Positions 14,435 to 21,657 of a stretch of 23,709 bases of DNA are shown here, in pieces; within the stretch, counting starts at the first letter, position 1; each line of letters starts with the position of its first letter. The stretch is taken from positions 1 to 23,709 of the forward strand of contig PULY01000047.1 in NCBI GenBank assembly GCA_003551125.1, given 5' to 3'. This DNA is from Candidatus Iainarchaeum sp. Lineage in GTDB: Archaea; B1Sed10-29. The position numbers were made by a program, and so were the translations under genes. The notes beneath the pieces were generated by a model. That model saw only the letters and a list, made by a program, of their open reading frames with translations. It ran no database searches and had not been told where the DNA came from.

Positions 14435-15430
14435 TCATTTTTCTCTTTTCTTAGCTGTTCTTATCATTATGGGTGCATTAATGAACCATGTAGTAAGTGA
14501 GTCTCCTATTATACCTAATATTAAAATTATTGATATGCTTGCAAGAATTTCTATTTGTACTAAGTTTGAAACTATTAATAATGCCGTTAAAGCAGATATT
14601 GTTGTTATCTCCATTGTCAAACCTGTTTTTAGAGCTCCTAAAGCTCTTTCTTCTGGAGTTCCATCCTTTCTGTTTAATACTTTCATAGTCAGCATTATGT
14701 CTGAGTCTATTGAATAACCTAAAATCATTAGAAGTGCTGCTATGGTTGCTAGAGTCAAAGGTATTTGAAGTAATCCCATTATGCCTAAACCAAATACAAT
14801 ATCGTAAACTGGAGATTGGAAAACTGCGAGAGAAACCAATAATTCTCTAAAGAAATAAAATACTAATATCGCTATGAATAATATTGCAACCAATATAGCA
14901 TTTCTAGCTTGATCGAGGAATTGTGCTCCCATAGCTACCCCAATAGTATCTACTGAAAAATCTCCTTCCTCTGTACCTGTTCTTTCTGATAAATAAGAGA
15001 TTAGTTCTCTCCTACTTGTTTCCCTAGCAACTGATAAGTATTCACGGGCTTCTTCTTCTTCACTTTCGAAATCAATGTCTTCTATAGGATCTATTATTTC
15101 TTTTGACATTTCTATTGTTTCTCTATAACTTCCCTCTTCAAATGCTTGTTCTATCTGAAGTATATCTTCATCTCCAACGTAACTTACCATTAGAGATCTT
15201 TCTATACCTTCAGTTTTTCTAATATCTAAATCTAATAAATTAAATCTTTCATTAATTTCAAATTCAAGTTCAGCCACATCTAAATCTTGTTCTAAAGGAG
15301 TAGTTATTCTCGTTCCTCCTCTGAAATCCATTCCATAAGTTATTCTGGTTGCGAAGAAAAGAAGAATTATCAACATTATTACTGGAATTATGAATAACTT
15401 CTTGTACCTGTCATTTTCATATATGTTCAT
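14435..15430 (-). CDS. secF: Protein-export membrane protein SecF
   Basis: A 331-residue partner of SecD. It has an N-terminal helix (about 12-28), then YGMDFRGGTRITTPL, an extracytoplasmic domain to about 185, and five C-terminal helices. The motif YSIDSDIMLTMKVLNR carries the conserved Asp, and the last helix block IGDSLTTWFINAPIM matches the family. SecF precedes SecD as in most archaea, and the pair forms a two-gene unit. The outer domain holds a Glu-rich helix (DPIEDIDFESEEEEAREYL). The ATG is preceded by AGAGAG at 7 nt. Confidence 0.96.
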   Translation of the reverse strand: MNIYENDRYKKLFIIPVIMLIILLFFATRITYGMDFRGGTRITTPLEQDLDVAELEFEINERFNLLDLDIRKTEGIERSLMVSYVGDEDILQIEQAFEEGSYRETIEMSKEIIDPIEDIDFESEEEEAREYLSVARETSRRELISYLSERTGTEEGDFSVDTIGVAMGAQFLDQARNAILVAILFIAILVFYFFRELLVSLAVFQSPVYDIVFGLGIMGLLQIPLTLATIAALLMILGYSIDSDIMLTMKVLNRKDGTPEERALGALKTGLTMEITTISALTALLIVSNLVQIEILASISIILILGIIGDSLTTWFINAPIMIRTAKKREK

Positions 15431-15502
15431 AATAAGTCTCTCTTGGAATTATTTGTTTTTTTTCTTTTCGTATTGTTGTACTTTTTTGTTTAGTATCGGA
15501 CT

Positions 15503-15512
15503 CTTTAATTAA
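15503..15512 (-). promoter_or_regulatory. Possible TATA box for secF-secD
   Basis: The minus strand reads TTAATTAAAG about 75 nt before the SecF start, in the 113-nt spacer after the TGT gene. Start near 15482 would leave a leader of about 50 nt. Long A-runs in the leader are the complement of T-runs on the + strand. Confidence 0.35.
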
Positions 15513-15543
15513 TTATTGGTTTTTTTCGTTAAGTTCCTTTGGA

Positions 15544-17247
15544 TTATTTTTTAATATTCCACCTGTTTTTTGCAGCTTCTCCTTTTTTAAACTCCATTAT
15601 TTCCTTTGCAGATAGATAGGATTCTCCTGATGCGAGTAATCTATCATCTTTATTTGTTATTAGTACAAGTTCACCTGGTTTAAGTTCAGGATCCGTTTCT
15701 TCCACGAATTTATTGAATATGGTTTCTCCTCTTTCAACAAATTCTTCAGCTTCTTTATTAATAATAATCCTGTGTTTTGGGTATTCTGTTCTTTTATGTA
15801 ATTCTCTTGCTGCTTCGTGAAGAAGCATCATGTGATCTGAAGATCTTATAACTAAATATAGGTTTCCTTTTCTATTTATATTTCTTATCCTGCCTGTTTT
15901 AGGTGATTTGATAATTTCTACATCTTCCGGTATTATGTCCAAATCTAACCAGTATTCGCTAATTGACTTTAGTTTTTCCAGATCATTTATTTTCAAGCCT
16001 TTGATTTCCTCTAAAGTTTCTTCTCCTATATGTGAATAAGGATAGCATTCCAATAGATTTACTGGAACTTCTCCAAATTCATTTATGTTTATTCTTTTTC
16101 CTTCAATTTCTTTTGCTTTTTTCAATGCCCTTTGATAATCAGGTCGCTTTTTACTATATTTTGAGACCATGAATAAATGTTTTTTCGTTATCGGATCTCT
16201 TTTTTGAATGGTCCTCATATCATTTGTTAGCTCATCCATGAGTTTTTTCAATGCTGGATGTGCCCTTGATTTAGTTTCTAAAATTTCGTAAAGAGTTCCT
16301 TCTCTTATAGACTGCTTTATTTGTCTAATTTCTTCAAATGTAATGTGAAGATTGTGTTCAGCTAATTTAACCTGATTTTCTGGTTTTTTAAGATCTTCAA
16401 CCGTATTATCTGTACATATTGGACAACTACATGGCAAATAATCCATTTTATCTATTTTCTTTGTTCCTGTAGGAGTTAAATATCTGCCATCTTGCGCATA
16501 TAATGAGTATGCTGCTGAATCAAATAAATCTGCTCCCATGGCTACCAGGAAAGGAAATAACATGGGGTGTCCCGCACCAAATAAGTGAATTGGTCTATTT
16601 TCAGGAATTTCTTCTTTTATAATTCTTAAAGGCTCCATCAGTTTATGGTATTGATATCTCTCCATTGTAGGTACTATTGAACCTAAAGCATGTATATCAA
16701 AATCAAGTTTTGATTGCTCTCTTACTGATTCTCTGAATATATCCGGATATTTCCATCCTTGAAGAGGTCCCACATATAATGTTTTTTTGTCTTTTATGTA
16801 CTCTTCACTTTCTTTAGATCTTTCTATTGTTTTTTTAACCGCCTTATTGAGTTTTTCTTTATTTTCAGTATCTGTAGGAATATCAAGAATAACTCCTATG
16901 TCTGTATTTATTTTTTCCTGAAATTCAAGAACTTCTTTATTGCTTATTCCTATTTCACCATATCTCATTAATTGATATGCTCCTGAATCAGTCATTATTG
17001 GTCCTGAAAAATCTAGAAAATTGTGTATCCCTTGAGTTATTACTTCGTGTAAGTGATTTTTCTTCAAAATATATGCATTCGTTATTAATGCTTGTGCTCC
17101 TATCTTCTTTATCTTTTTAGGATTCAAAGTCATTTTATTAGGATTCATAACAGGCATAACTGTAGGTGTTTCTATTTCACCATGTTTGGTTTGAAGTTTA
17201 CCTATTCTTCCTGCTAGATCCTTTGATTTTATTTCAAAATTAGCCAT
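15544..17247 (-). CDS. tgtA: Archaeosine tRNA-guanine transglycosylase
   Basis: A 567-residue enzyme that exchanges G15 of tRNA for preQ0, the first step to archaeosine. The catalytic barrel (1 to about 340) shows TPTVMPVMNP, MTDSGAYQLMRYGEIG with catalytic Asp87, LDIPTD, and the zinc site CSCPIC (Cys273, Cys275, Cys278) with a His near 298-301. Archaeal C-terminal domains follow, ending in a PUA domain (about 490-567) for tRNA binding, so this is the full-length form. ATG 17247 is chosen because GAGGAG lies 7 nt before it; an upstream ATG at 17292 would add 15 residues absent from the family. It lies downstream of the TPR gene on the same strand. Confidence 0.96.
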   Translation of the reverse strand: MANFEIKSKDLAGRIGKLQTKHGEIETPTVMPVMNPNKMTLNPKKIKKIGAQALITNAYILKKNHLHEVITQGIHNFLDFSGPIMTDSGAYQLMRYGEIGISNKEVLEFQEKINTDIGVILDIPTDTENKEKLNKAVKKTIERSKESEEYIKDKKTLYVGPLQGWKYPDIFRESVREQSKLDFDIHALGSIVPTMERYQYHKLMEPLRIIKEEIPENRPIHLFGAGHPMLFPFLVAMGADLFDSAAYSLYAQDGRYLTPTGTKKIDKMDYLPCSCPICTDNTVEDLKKPENQVKLAEHNLHITFEEIRQIKQSIREGTLYEILETKSRAHPALKKLMDELTNDMRTIQKRDPITKKHLFMVSKYSKKRPDYQRALKKAKEIEGKRININEFGEVPVNLLECYPYSHIGEETLEEIKGLKINDLEKLKSISEYWLDLDIIPEDVEIIKSPKTGRIRNINRKGNLYLVIRSSDHMMLLHEAARELHKRTEYPKHRIIINKEAEEFVERGETIFNKFVEETDPELKPGELVLITNKDDRLLASGESYLSAKEIMEFKKGEAAKNRWNIKK

Positions 17248-17254
17248 ATGTATT

Positions 17255-17260
17255 CTCCTC
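17255..17260 (-). promoter_or_regulatory. Ribosome-binding site deciding the TGT start
   Basis: GAGGAG on the minus strand, 7 nt before ATG 17247. It is a classical Shine-Dalgarno, unlike the GGTGAT form common in this window, and it excludes the longer frame from 17292. Confidence 0.75.
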
Positions 17261-17318
17261 TTCTTTAAATCTTGTTTAAGACTTGTATTCATTCTATTTG
17301 ATTTCAGTATCTTTAAAA

Positions 17319-18059
17319 TTAAGGTTTGTATTTTTCTCTAAGCTTCTCTATTGCCCTTTGTCTTGGAGATTTAGATTTCTTAGTTTTTCTTGGCTTCTCA
17401 ACTTTTGGTTCTTTTTTTTCTTCTTCAAATTCATCTGAAAATGTACCTATATCATTATCAGAATCTCCCGTTTTTATTGGAAGGAAATTAGCGAGAGCAA
17501 TAACAAATAATAGAGATAGAGAAGCAAATAAAACTATTAAAGATACTAAACCTATTATTGACCCGAAATTAGTTTGTATTTTTTCCATTTTTGAAGTATC
17601 TTCCTGAAGAGAATCTATCCTATTTTGTATTCTATCAGCTTCTTCACTATGTCCTCCTGAATTATATCTTTGTATTGATTTTTCATATACTTCAACTGCT
17701 TTCGATGTTTCTCCTATCATTTCGTAAGACAGTGCTGATTTTTCATAACTCTTCGCTGCTATAAAATGATCTCCAGTTAAATGTTGGGGAGCTAATTCAA
17801 ATTTCTCAGCCGCTTCCAAGTAAGCCTCGTAAGATTTTTGATCCTCTCCAATCCTATCGTAACATCTTGCCGCACTCAAGTAATTTTCTCCTGATTTAAA
17901 GTAATCTGGATAGGGAAATTCTGCTTCTATTTCAGCTCTTTCTATGTACTGGTCACAGATTGAATTTTCTCCAGTTGATGCCTGTGCTGATGTAATGGCA
18001 AAAATTACCATTAGCGAACCTATTAGTACGTAGAGTTTTTTCTTGTTCAGAAATTTCAT
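17319..18059 (-). CDS. Exported TPR protein with membrane anchor and basic cytoplasmic tail
   Basis: A 246-residue protein. A signal-like N-terminus (KKKLYVLIGSLMVIF, possible cleavage after AQA at 27) precedes tandem TPR helices at about 50-150: SGENYLSAARCYDRIGED, YEAYLEAAEKFE, AKSYEKSALSYEMIGET and AVEVYEKSIQRY. These resemble alpha-SNAP-type TPRs. One membrane segment follows at about 166-193, then an acidic patch and a lysine/arginine-rich end (KPRKTKKSKSPRQRAIEKL). The TPR part should lie outside the cell and the basic tail inside. AGAGGA precedes the ATG. I do not recognise a named family. It sits between MscS and TGT, and a role in envelope protein complexes is only a guess. Confidence 0.78.
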   Translation of the reverse strand: MKFLNKKKLYVLIGSLMVIFAITSAQASTGENSICDQYIERAEIEAEFPYPDYFKSGENYLSAARCYDRIGEDQKSYEAYLEAAEKFELAPQHLTGDHFIAAKSYEKSALSYEMIGETSKAVEVYEKSIQRYNSGGHSEEADRIQNRIDSLQEDTSKMEKIQTNFGSIIGLVSLIVLFASLSLLFVIALANFLPIKTGDSDNDIGTFSDEFEEEKKEPKVEKPRKTKKSKSPRQRAIEKLREKYKP

Positions 18060-18092
18060 GATTATCCTCTGTATTAATTTTCTATTTTATTT

Positions 18093-18102
18093 TATTTATT
18101 AA
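18093..18102 (-). promoter_or_regulatory. TATA box for the TPR gene
   Basis: TTAATAAATA on the minus strand, preceded by the BRE-like GGAAA. It is centred about 38 nt before the ATG, which predicts a 13-nt leader containing AGAGGA. The same decamer occurs twice before tRNA-Gln. Confidence 0.5.
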
Positions 18103-18123
18103 TTTCCTATTTCTCGTGTTTAT

Positions 18124-19182
18124 TTAATCCTTTTTAATTATTACTCTAGTTGGGAAAGGTATGCTGACTTTTTTATTTCTAAATTCTTCTATAATAGCTT
18201 CTCTTATTTGTGAATGTGATTTTATCCAGCTATTTTCAAATTGATTAACCCATACTCTTCCTTCCATATCTATTGAAGAGCCTCCAAAGTTCTTTATTAA
18301 TACTTCTGGTTCTTTATCACTAACTTTACCTTCGATTGAGTTAAGAGCATTTTTAATTGCTTCCATTGCTTTCTCTATATCTGAATCGTAGCTTATCCCA
18401 ACTTCTACCTTTACTCTTCTAGACTCATTAGCAGTATAGTTAATTACTGGGTTACTAGTAAATTTTTTATTTGGAACAGTTATCACTTCGTTATCAAAAG
18501 TCTCTACAACTGTTATTCTCAATCCCATTTCCTTTACTCTTCCCATAGTCCCATTGATTTTAATAATATCTCCAATTTGAAATGGCCTATCTAAAGCTAT
18601 AAATATGCCTGAAATGGTATTAGAAACAGTTTCTTGTGCTCCGAAACCGATAACTATACCTATCACTCCTGCTCCTGCTAAAGACGCTACTAAAACATTT
18701 TTTAATCCTATTATAGATAAAATTACTAGAAAACCTATTAAACAAACTATTACTACAAGTAATCTCATCAAAACAGAACCTTCAGAAATATGAACTTCTT
18801 CCATTCTACTATCCATTTTTAGAACAAATGGCTTCAAAACAGCGATAACTACTTTAACACCATATATGACTAATATAATTCTAAAAATAGGATTAAGATG
18901 AATCAATTCGAAACCTAATACATAAAGAGAAGAATAAATAAGCGCTAGGTAAATAGTCAAAGTTATTATCTTCGAATACTGCTTTTGAGTTTCCTTAGAA
19001 AACTTGAAAGGTAAAAACTTTTTGAAGAAACCACTGAGAGCATAAGGTATCTTTGGAAGTGTCTTTACAGCAATTATTCCTATCAAAGCAATCACTAAAA
19101 GAGAAAAAACTGTTGGAAAGCTGAGTACTTCTTCAAAAGATCTTGCTGTAAACCCTCTTAATAAGAATTCTTTAATTGCCAT
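18124..19182 (-). CDS. mscS: Small-conductance mechanosensitive channel, MscS family
   Basis: A 352-residue channel that opens under membrane tension and releases solutes at osmotic downshock. Membrane segments lie at about 23-43, 72-95, 97-118, 138-160 and 163-182, the last being the Gly/Ala-rich pore helix (LVASLAGAGVIGIVIGFGAQ). The MscS beta domain follows: FIALDRPFQIGDIIKINGTM, VVETFDNEVITVPNKKF and NPVINYT. It ends in a normal alpha/beta C-terminal domain. ATG 19182 is preferred; the longer frame from TTG 19203 adds only seven residues. TATTTAATAT just upstream is a possible TATA box giving a nearly leaderless message. Confidence 0.94.
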   Translation of the reverse strand: MAIKEFLLRGFTARSFEEVLSFPTVFSLLVIALIGIIAVKTLPKIPYALSGFFKKFLPFKFSKETQKQYSKIITLTIYLALIYSSLYVLGFELIHLNPIFRIILVIYGVKVVIAVLKPFVLKMDSRMEEVHISEGSVLMRLLVVIVCLIGFLVILSIIGLKNVLVASLAGAGVIGIVIGFGAQETVSNTISGIFIALDRPFQIGDIIKINGTMGRVKEMGLRITVVETFDNEVITVPNKKFTSNPVINYTANESRRVKVEVGISYDSDIEKAMEAIKNALNSIEGKVSDKEPEVLIKNFGGSSIDMEGRVWVNQFENSWIKSHSQIREAIIEEFRNKKVSIPFPTRVIIKKD

Positions 19183-19287
19183 ACCTACTTTATTGCCACA
19201 CAAATATTAAATAGTTATCCGAGTAAAAGATATCAATAGTTAAAAGAAATTATCAATTTGAAAAGATAAAATCGATGACTAAAATGA

Positions 19288-19344
19288 ATGAATGGAATTG
19301 TAAGGATCACCATTACTGGAAAACAATTTCAAAAAGGTGGTTAA
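19288..19344 (+). CDS. 18-residue ORF abutting UPF0147 (possible leader peptide)
   Basis: ATG 19288 to TAA 19342-19344 encodes MNGIVRITITGKQFQKGG. The stop ends on the base just before the UPF0147 ATG (19345), and the two Gly codons at its end are the GGTGGT that serves as the UPF0147 ribosome-binding site. No good ribosome-binding site precedes it. It may be a leader peptide, or the frame may be open by chance. Confidence 0.22.
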   Translation: MNGIVRITITGKQFQKGG

Positions 19345-19614
19345 ATGAAAGAAGAGATAAAGGAAAAAATAGAAGAAGTCACGCAGGAAATAGAGGAAGT
19401 TTCAAACGACAGGGACGTACCGAGAAATATAAGAGAGAGATTGAAGGAATCGAAGGAAATGATAAACAAAAAAGAATCTCAAAATCTGAATTTAACGAGA
19501 GCTATTTACTTTATGAGCGAAGCTTCAGAAGATATAAACATCCCCTTTCACACGAGAACGGATATAATGAACATAACTTCAAAACTAGAGAAGATAAACG
19601 AAGAGATAAAATAA
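19345..19614 (+). CDS. UPF0147 family protein
   Basis: An 89-residue helical archaeal protein of unknown function. The family signature is visible: DRDVPRNIRERLKESKE, then LTRAIYFMSEASEDINIP and FHTRTDIMNITSKLE. AGGTGG precedes the ATG by 4 nt. The gene ends 15 nt before tRNA-Tyr, and I see no separate tRNA promoter beyond a weak AT-rich stretch in its last codons, so the two may share a transcript. Confidence 0.9.
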   Translation: MKEEIKEKIEEVTQEIEEVSNDRDVPRNIRERLKESKEMINKKESQNLNLTRAIYFMSEASEDINIPFHTRTDIMNITSKLEKINEEIK

Positions 19615-19629
19615 CTAATAAAGAAATAG

Positions 19630-19741
19630 CCCGTGGTAGCATAGGGGTAATGCGGTCGCCTGTAGTACGTTAACCAAAGGATTTCCTTTGGCGCGGCCGT
19701 CGGAAAGTGACAGACCGCAGGTTCAAATCCTGCCCACGGGA
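19630..19741 (+). tRNA. tRNA-Tyr (GUA) with a 40-nt intron
   Basis: Acceptor CCCGTGG/CCACGGG has the archaeal tRNA-Tyr C1-G72 pair with discriminator A. The D arm is GCAT/ATGC, the anticodon stem GTCGC/GTGAC (one G-U pair), the T arm GCAGG-TTCAAAT-CCTGC. Anticodon GTA is at 19662-19664. An intron at 19666-19705 interrupts the loop between positions 37 and 38; removing it restores the loop CTGTAGA. CCA is not encoded. The synthetase for this tRNA follows at once. Confidence 0.94.
19666..19705 (+). other. tRNA-Tyr intron with hairpin and relaxed splice motif
   Basis: The intron contains a perfect 7-bp hairpin, CCAAAGG (19674-19680), loop ATTT, CCTTTGG (19685-19691). At the splice sites C60-T61-G62 pairs with C101-G102-G103 (last digits of 196xx/197xx), and A67-C68-G69 pairs with C98-G99-T100. 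This leaves the bulges TAGT on the 5' side and AAA on the 3' side. The canonical motif has a 4-bp central helix and two 3-nt bulges, so this one is relaxed. Confidence 0.75.
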
Positions 19742-19749
19742 TTTTTTTT
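19742..19749 (+). terminator. T8 run after tRNA-Tyr
   Basis: Eight consecutive T residues follow the discriminator base directly. Archaeal RNA polymerase often terminates at such runs. If it is efficient, TyrRS needs read-through or its own promoter, and only 23 nt remain before its start codon. Confidence 0.6.
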
Positions 19750-19772
19750 GAATAATGATTAAGAGGATTAAA

Positions 19773-20780
19773 ATGAAGATAGAAGAAAAAAAAGAACTCA
19801 TAAAAAGAGGAACCGAAGAGATAGTGACTGAAGAAGAACTTGAAGAAATTCTCAGTAAAAAGGAAAACCCAACAGTATACTGTGGATACGAAGTAAGTGG
19901 ACCAGTTCATCTAGGAACAATGACTACTTTAGTAAAGCTCAGAGACTATCAAAAAGCAGGATTAAATATAAAAATGCTTTTGGCAGATATACACACACAC
20001 CTGAACCTTAAAGGAGATAAAGAATGGATAGAAGAAATGGCTAGATACTGGGAGGAAACATTCAAAGCATTTGGATTAACCGAAGTTGATTACATACTTG
20101 GCTCCAGCTACCAGACAAAGGACAAATACGTAAAAGAATTACTTGAACTAGCTACTAAAGTAACTATAAATAGAGGAGAAAGAAGCATGAGACAAGTATC
20201 CAGAGGAGGAGACACCAAAGAAATATCACAATTAATATACCCATTGATGCAAGCTTTAGACATACCTCACTTAGAAGCAGATTTAGCTCATGGAGGAATA
20301 GATCAAAGAAAAGTCCATATGCTTGCAAGAGACCACTTACCAGATATAGGATACAAATCACCTACCTCAATACACAACCCAATGTTGATCTCACTTCAAG
20401 GACCAGAAACTAAAATGAGTTCCAGTAAACCAAAAACAACATTTCCGTTACACGCCGAACCTGAAACAATTAGAGAAAGAATAAAAAAAGCCTACTGCCC
20501 ACAGGGAGAAACTAAAGGGAATCCCATAATAGAGATTATTAAAATAGCAGTAATGCCAATGCAAAAAGAACTGAAAGTGAATAGACCTGAAAAATACGGT
20601 GGAGATATAGTTTACAAAAAACTAGAAGATATCGAGAATGATTTTAAAGAAGGAAAACTTCATCCTGCAGATTTAAAGAAATCAACAAGAGAAGCTATTA
20701 TAGAGATGCTAGAACCTATAAGAGAGCATTTTGAAAAGAATCCAGAATTCTTAAAACCTCTCGAAAAACTAGAGGAATAA
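19773..20780 (+). CDS. tyrS: Tyrosyl-tRNA synthetase
   Basis: A 335-residue class I synthetase of the short archaeal/eukaryal type. Features are Tyr/ATP-site segment CGYEVSGPVHLGT (HLGT is the HIGH motif, 46-49), LADIHTHLNLKGD, MQALDIPHLEADLAHGGIDQRK and KMSSS (214-218), followed by the anticodon-binding helices. ATG 19773 is chosen because GAGG lies 6 nt before it and MKIEEKKELIKRGTEEI matches the family start; an in-frame ATG at 19755 lacks a ribosome-binding site. It lies directly after its cognate tRNA-Tyr, whose C1-G72 pair is the element this archaeal enzyme recognises. Confidence 0.96.
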   Translation: MKIEEKKELIKRGTEEIVTEEELEEILSKKENPTVYCGYEVSGPVHLGTMTTLVKLRDYQKAGLNIKMLLADIHTHLNLKGDKEWIEEMARYWEETFKAFGLTEVDYILGSSYQTKDKYVKELLELATKVTINRGERSMRQVSRGGDTKEISQLIYPLMQALDIPHLEADLAHGGIDQRKVHMLARDHLPDIGYKSPTSIHNPMLISLQGPETKMSSSKPKTTFPLHAEPETIRERIKKAYCPQGETKGNPIIEIIKIAVMPMQKELKVNRPEKYGGDIVYKKLEDIENDFKEGKLHPADLKKSTREAIIEMLEPIREHFEKNPEFLKPLEKLEE

Positions 20781-20823
20781 AAAATCTTAATCATCGAAAA
20801 GCCTAAAGGAAATATCATAAGCG

Positions 20824-21393
20824 CTATTCTTCAAAAACTTGGCCTTCAAACCTCATTATTTTTACATTTGAATCTTTCCATGAATCACCTGGAAGACCAG
20901 CCTTCATACATGAATGATTTAGAAAATCAATAATATCCCAACCGTGTTCCTTCGGAACCTGTGGCAAAAGAAGACCCTGATAACCTCTACCAATTATCAT
21001 TAGACCATGTTTACCTATTTCTATTTTTTCCTCAGCTTCTTCAATACTATTGATATCTATCTCTTCAGGCTCAGTTAAAACAGTTACCTCTATCCTTATG
21101 TCGCCTAATTCACTTTCTGAAACCGGTGAAAATCTAGGATCCTTCGTTGCAGAAACCGAACAATCTATGAGAACATCGATTAAGTTTTTATCAGGATAAG
21201 GTCTTCCTATACATCCTCTTAACTTACCTTGGCTTGTTTTAAGAGTTACGAAAGCACCTCTCTTTTTTTTAGTGTATTTCTGGATTTCTTCATCGATTTC
21301 ATATTTATCTAGAACTTCATTTTTCCTCAAATACTTTTCAATATTTTTTCTAACCATCTCAATGAGTTTAGATCCCTCTTCCTCTAGAACCAT
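20824..21393 (-). CDS. AMMECR1-domain protein
   Basis: A 189-residue protein of the AMMECR1 family, found in archaea, bacteria and eukaryotes and of unknown biochemical function. The signature GKLRGCIGRPYP is intact, followed by DPRFSPVSESELGDIRIEV, GKHGLMIIGRGYQGLLLPQV and a conserved Cys in LNHSCMKAGLPGDSW. GGTGAG lies 3 nt before the ATG. It converges with TyrRS (43 nt between stops) and diverges from DP1 across a 264-nt spacer. Confidence 0.93.
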   Translation of the reverse strand: MVLEEEGSKLIEMVRKNIEKYLRKNEVLDKYEIDEEIQKYTKKKRGAFVTLKTSQGKLRGCIGRPYPDKNLIDVLIDCSVSATKDPRFSPVSESELGDIRIEVTVLTEPEEIDINSIEEAEEKIEIGKHGLMIIGRGYQGLLLPQVPKEHGWDIIDFLNHSCMKAGLPGDSWKDSNVKIMRFEGQVFEE

Positions 21394-21471
21394 TCTCTCA
21401 CCTTCTTCTCTTTATTTTTTACCCACATAAAAATTTAATCTAGATCATTCAATTAAAGTAGATAATGATTA

Positions 21472-21479
21472 TTTATATC
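21472..21479 (+). promoter_or_regulatory. TATA box in the AMMECR1/DP1 spacer
   Basis: TTTATATC within GATTATTTATATCTC predicts initiation near 21500 and a leader of about 155 nt before DP1. On the opposite strand TTAAATTTTTA (21438-21428) is a weaker candidate for AMMECR1, which would give a leader of about 15 nt. Confidence 0.45.
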
Positions 21480-21492
21480 TCTTGATGAAAAA

Positions 21493-21616
21493 GTGGAAAA
21501 ATGGAACATAGAACATTATTTTATTCCACCAAAACAAAAATTAAAATGCGGAAACGAAACAATTGAGAAGAAATAAAAAACAAGTAAAATTCCTTTCTAA
21601 CCCCAAAACTTCCGCA
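21493..21616 (+). repeat. Two successive inverted repeats in the DP1 leader
   Basis: GTGGAA (21493-21498) pairs with TTCCAC (21524-21529), and TGCGGAA (21547-21553) pairs with TTCCGCA (21610-21616). The arms are GC-richer than the surrounding A-rich sequence. The spacer 21394-21657 contains no recognised gene. A 27-codon frame from GTG 21493 to 21576 is the only protein-like reading in it. Confidence 0.35.
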
Positions 21617-21657
21617 AAAACCTCTAAACCAATAAAGAAGAACAAGAGGAACAAAAA

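Noticed and set aside
19275..19673. A 132-codon frame over UPF0147 and the tRNA-Tyr 5' half
   Set aside because: It runs through UPF0147 in another frame and into a tRNA gene, and its Arg/Lys-rich translation shows no family features.
20782..20860. Reading frame giving ILIIEKPKGNIISAILQKLG after TyrRS, reminiscent of a Toprim-protein start
   Set aside because: It has no start codon, most of it is antisense to the end of AMMECR1, and the frame soon loses any likeness to topoisomerases. Chance is the simplest explanation.
21482..21488. TTGATGA as a box C of a C/D guide RNA
   Set aside because: The first base does not fit RTGATGA and no CTGA box D follows at a suitable distance.
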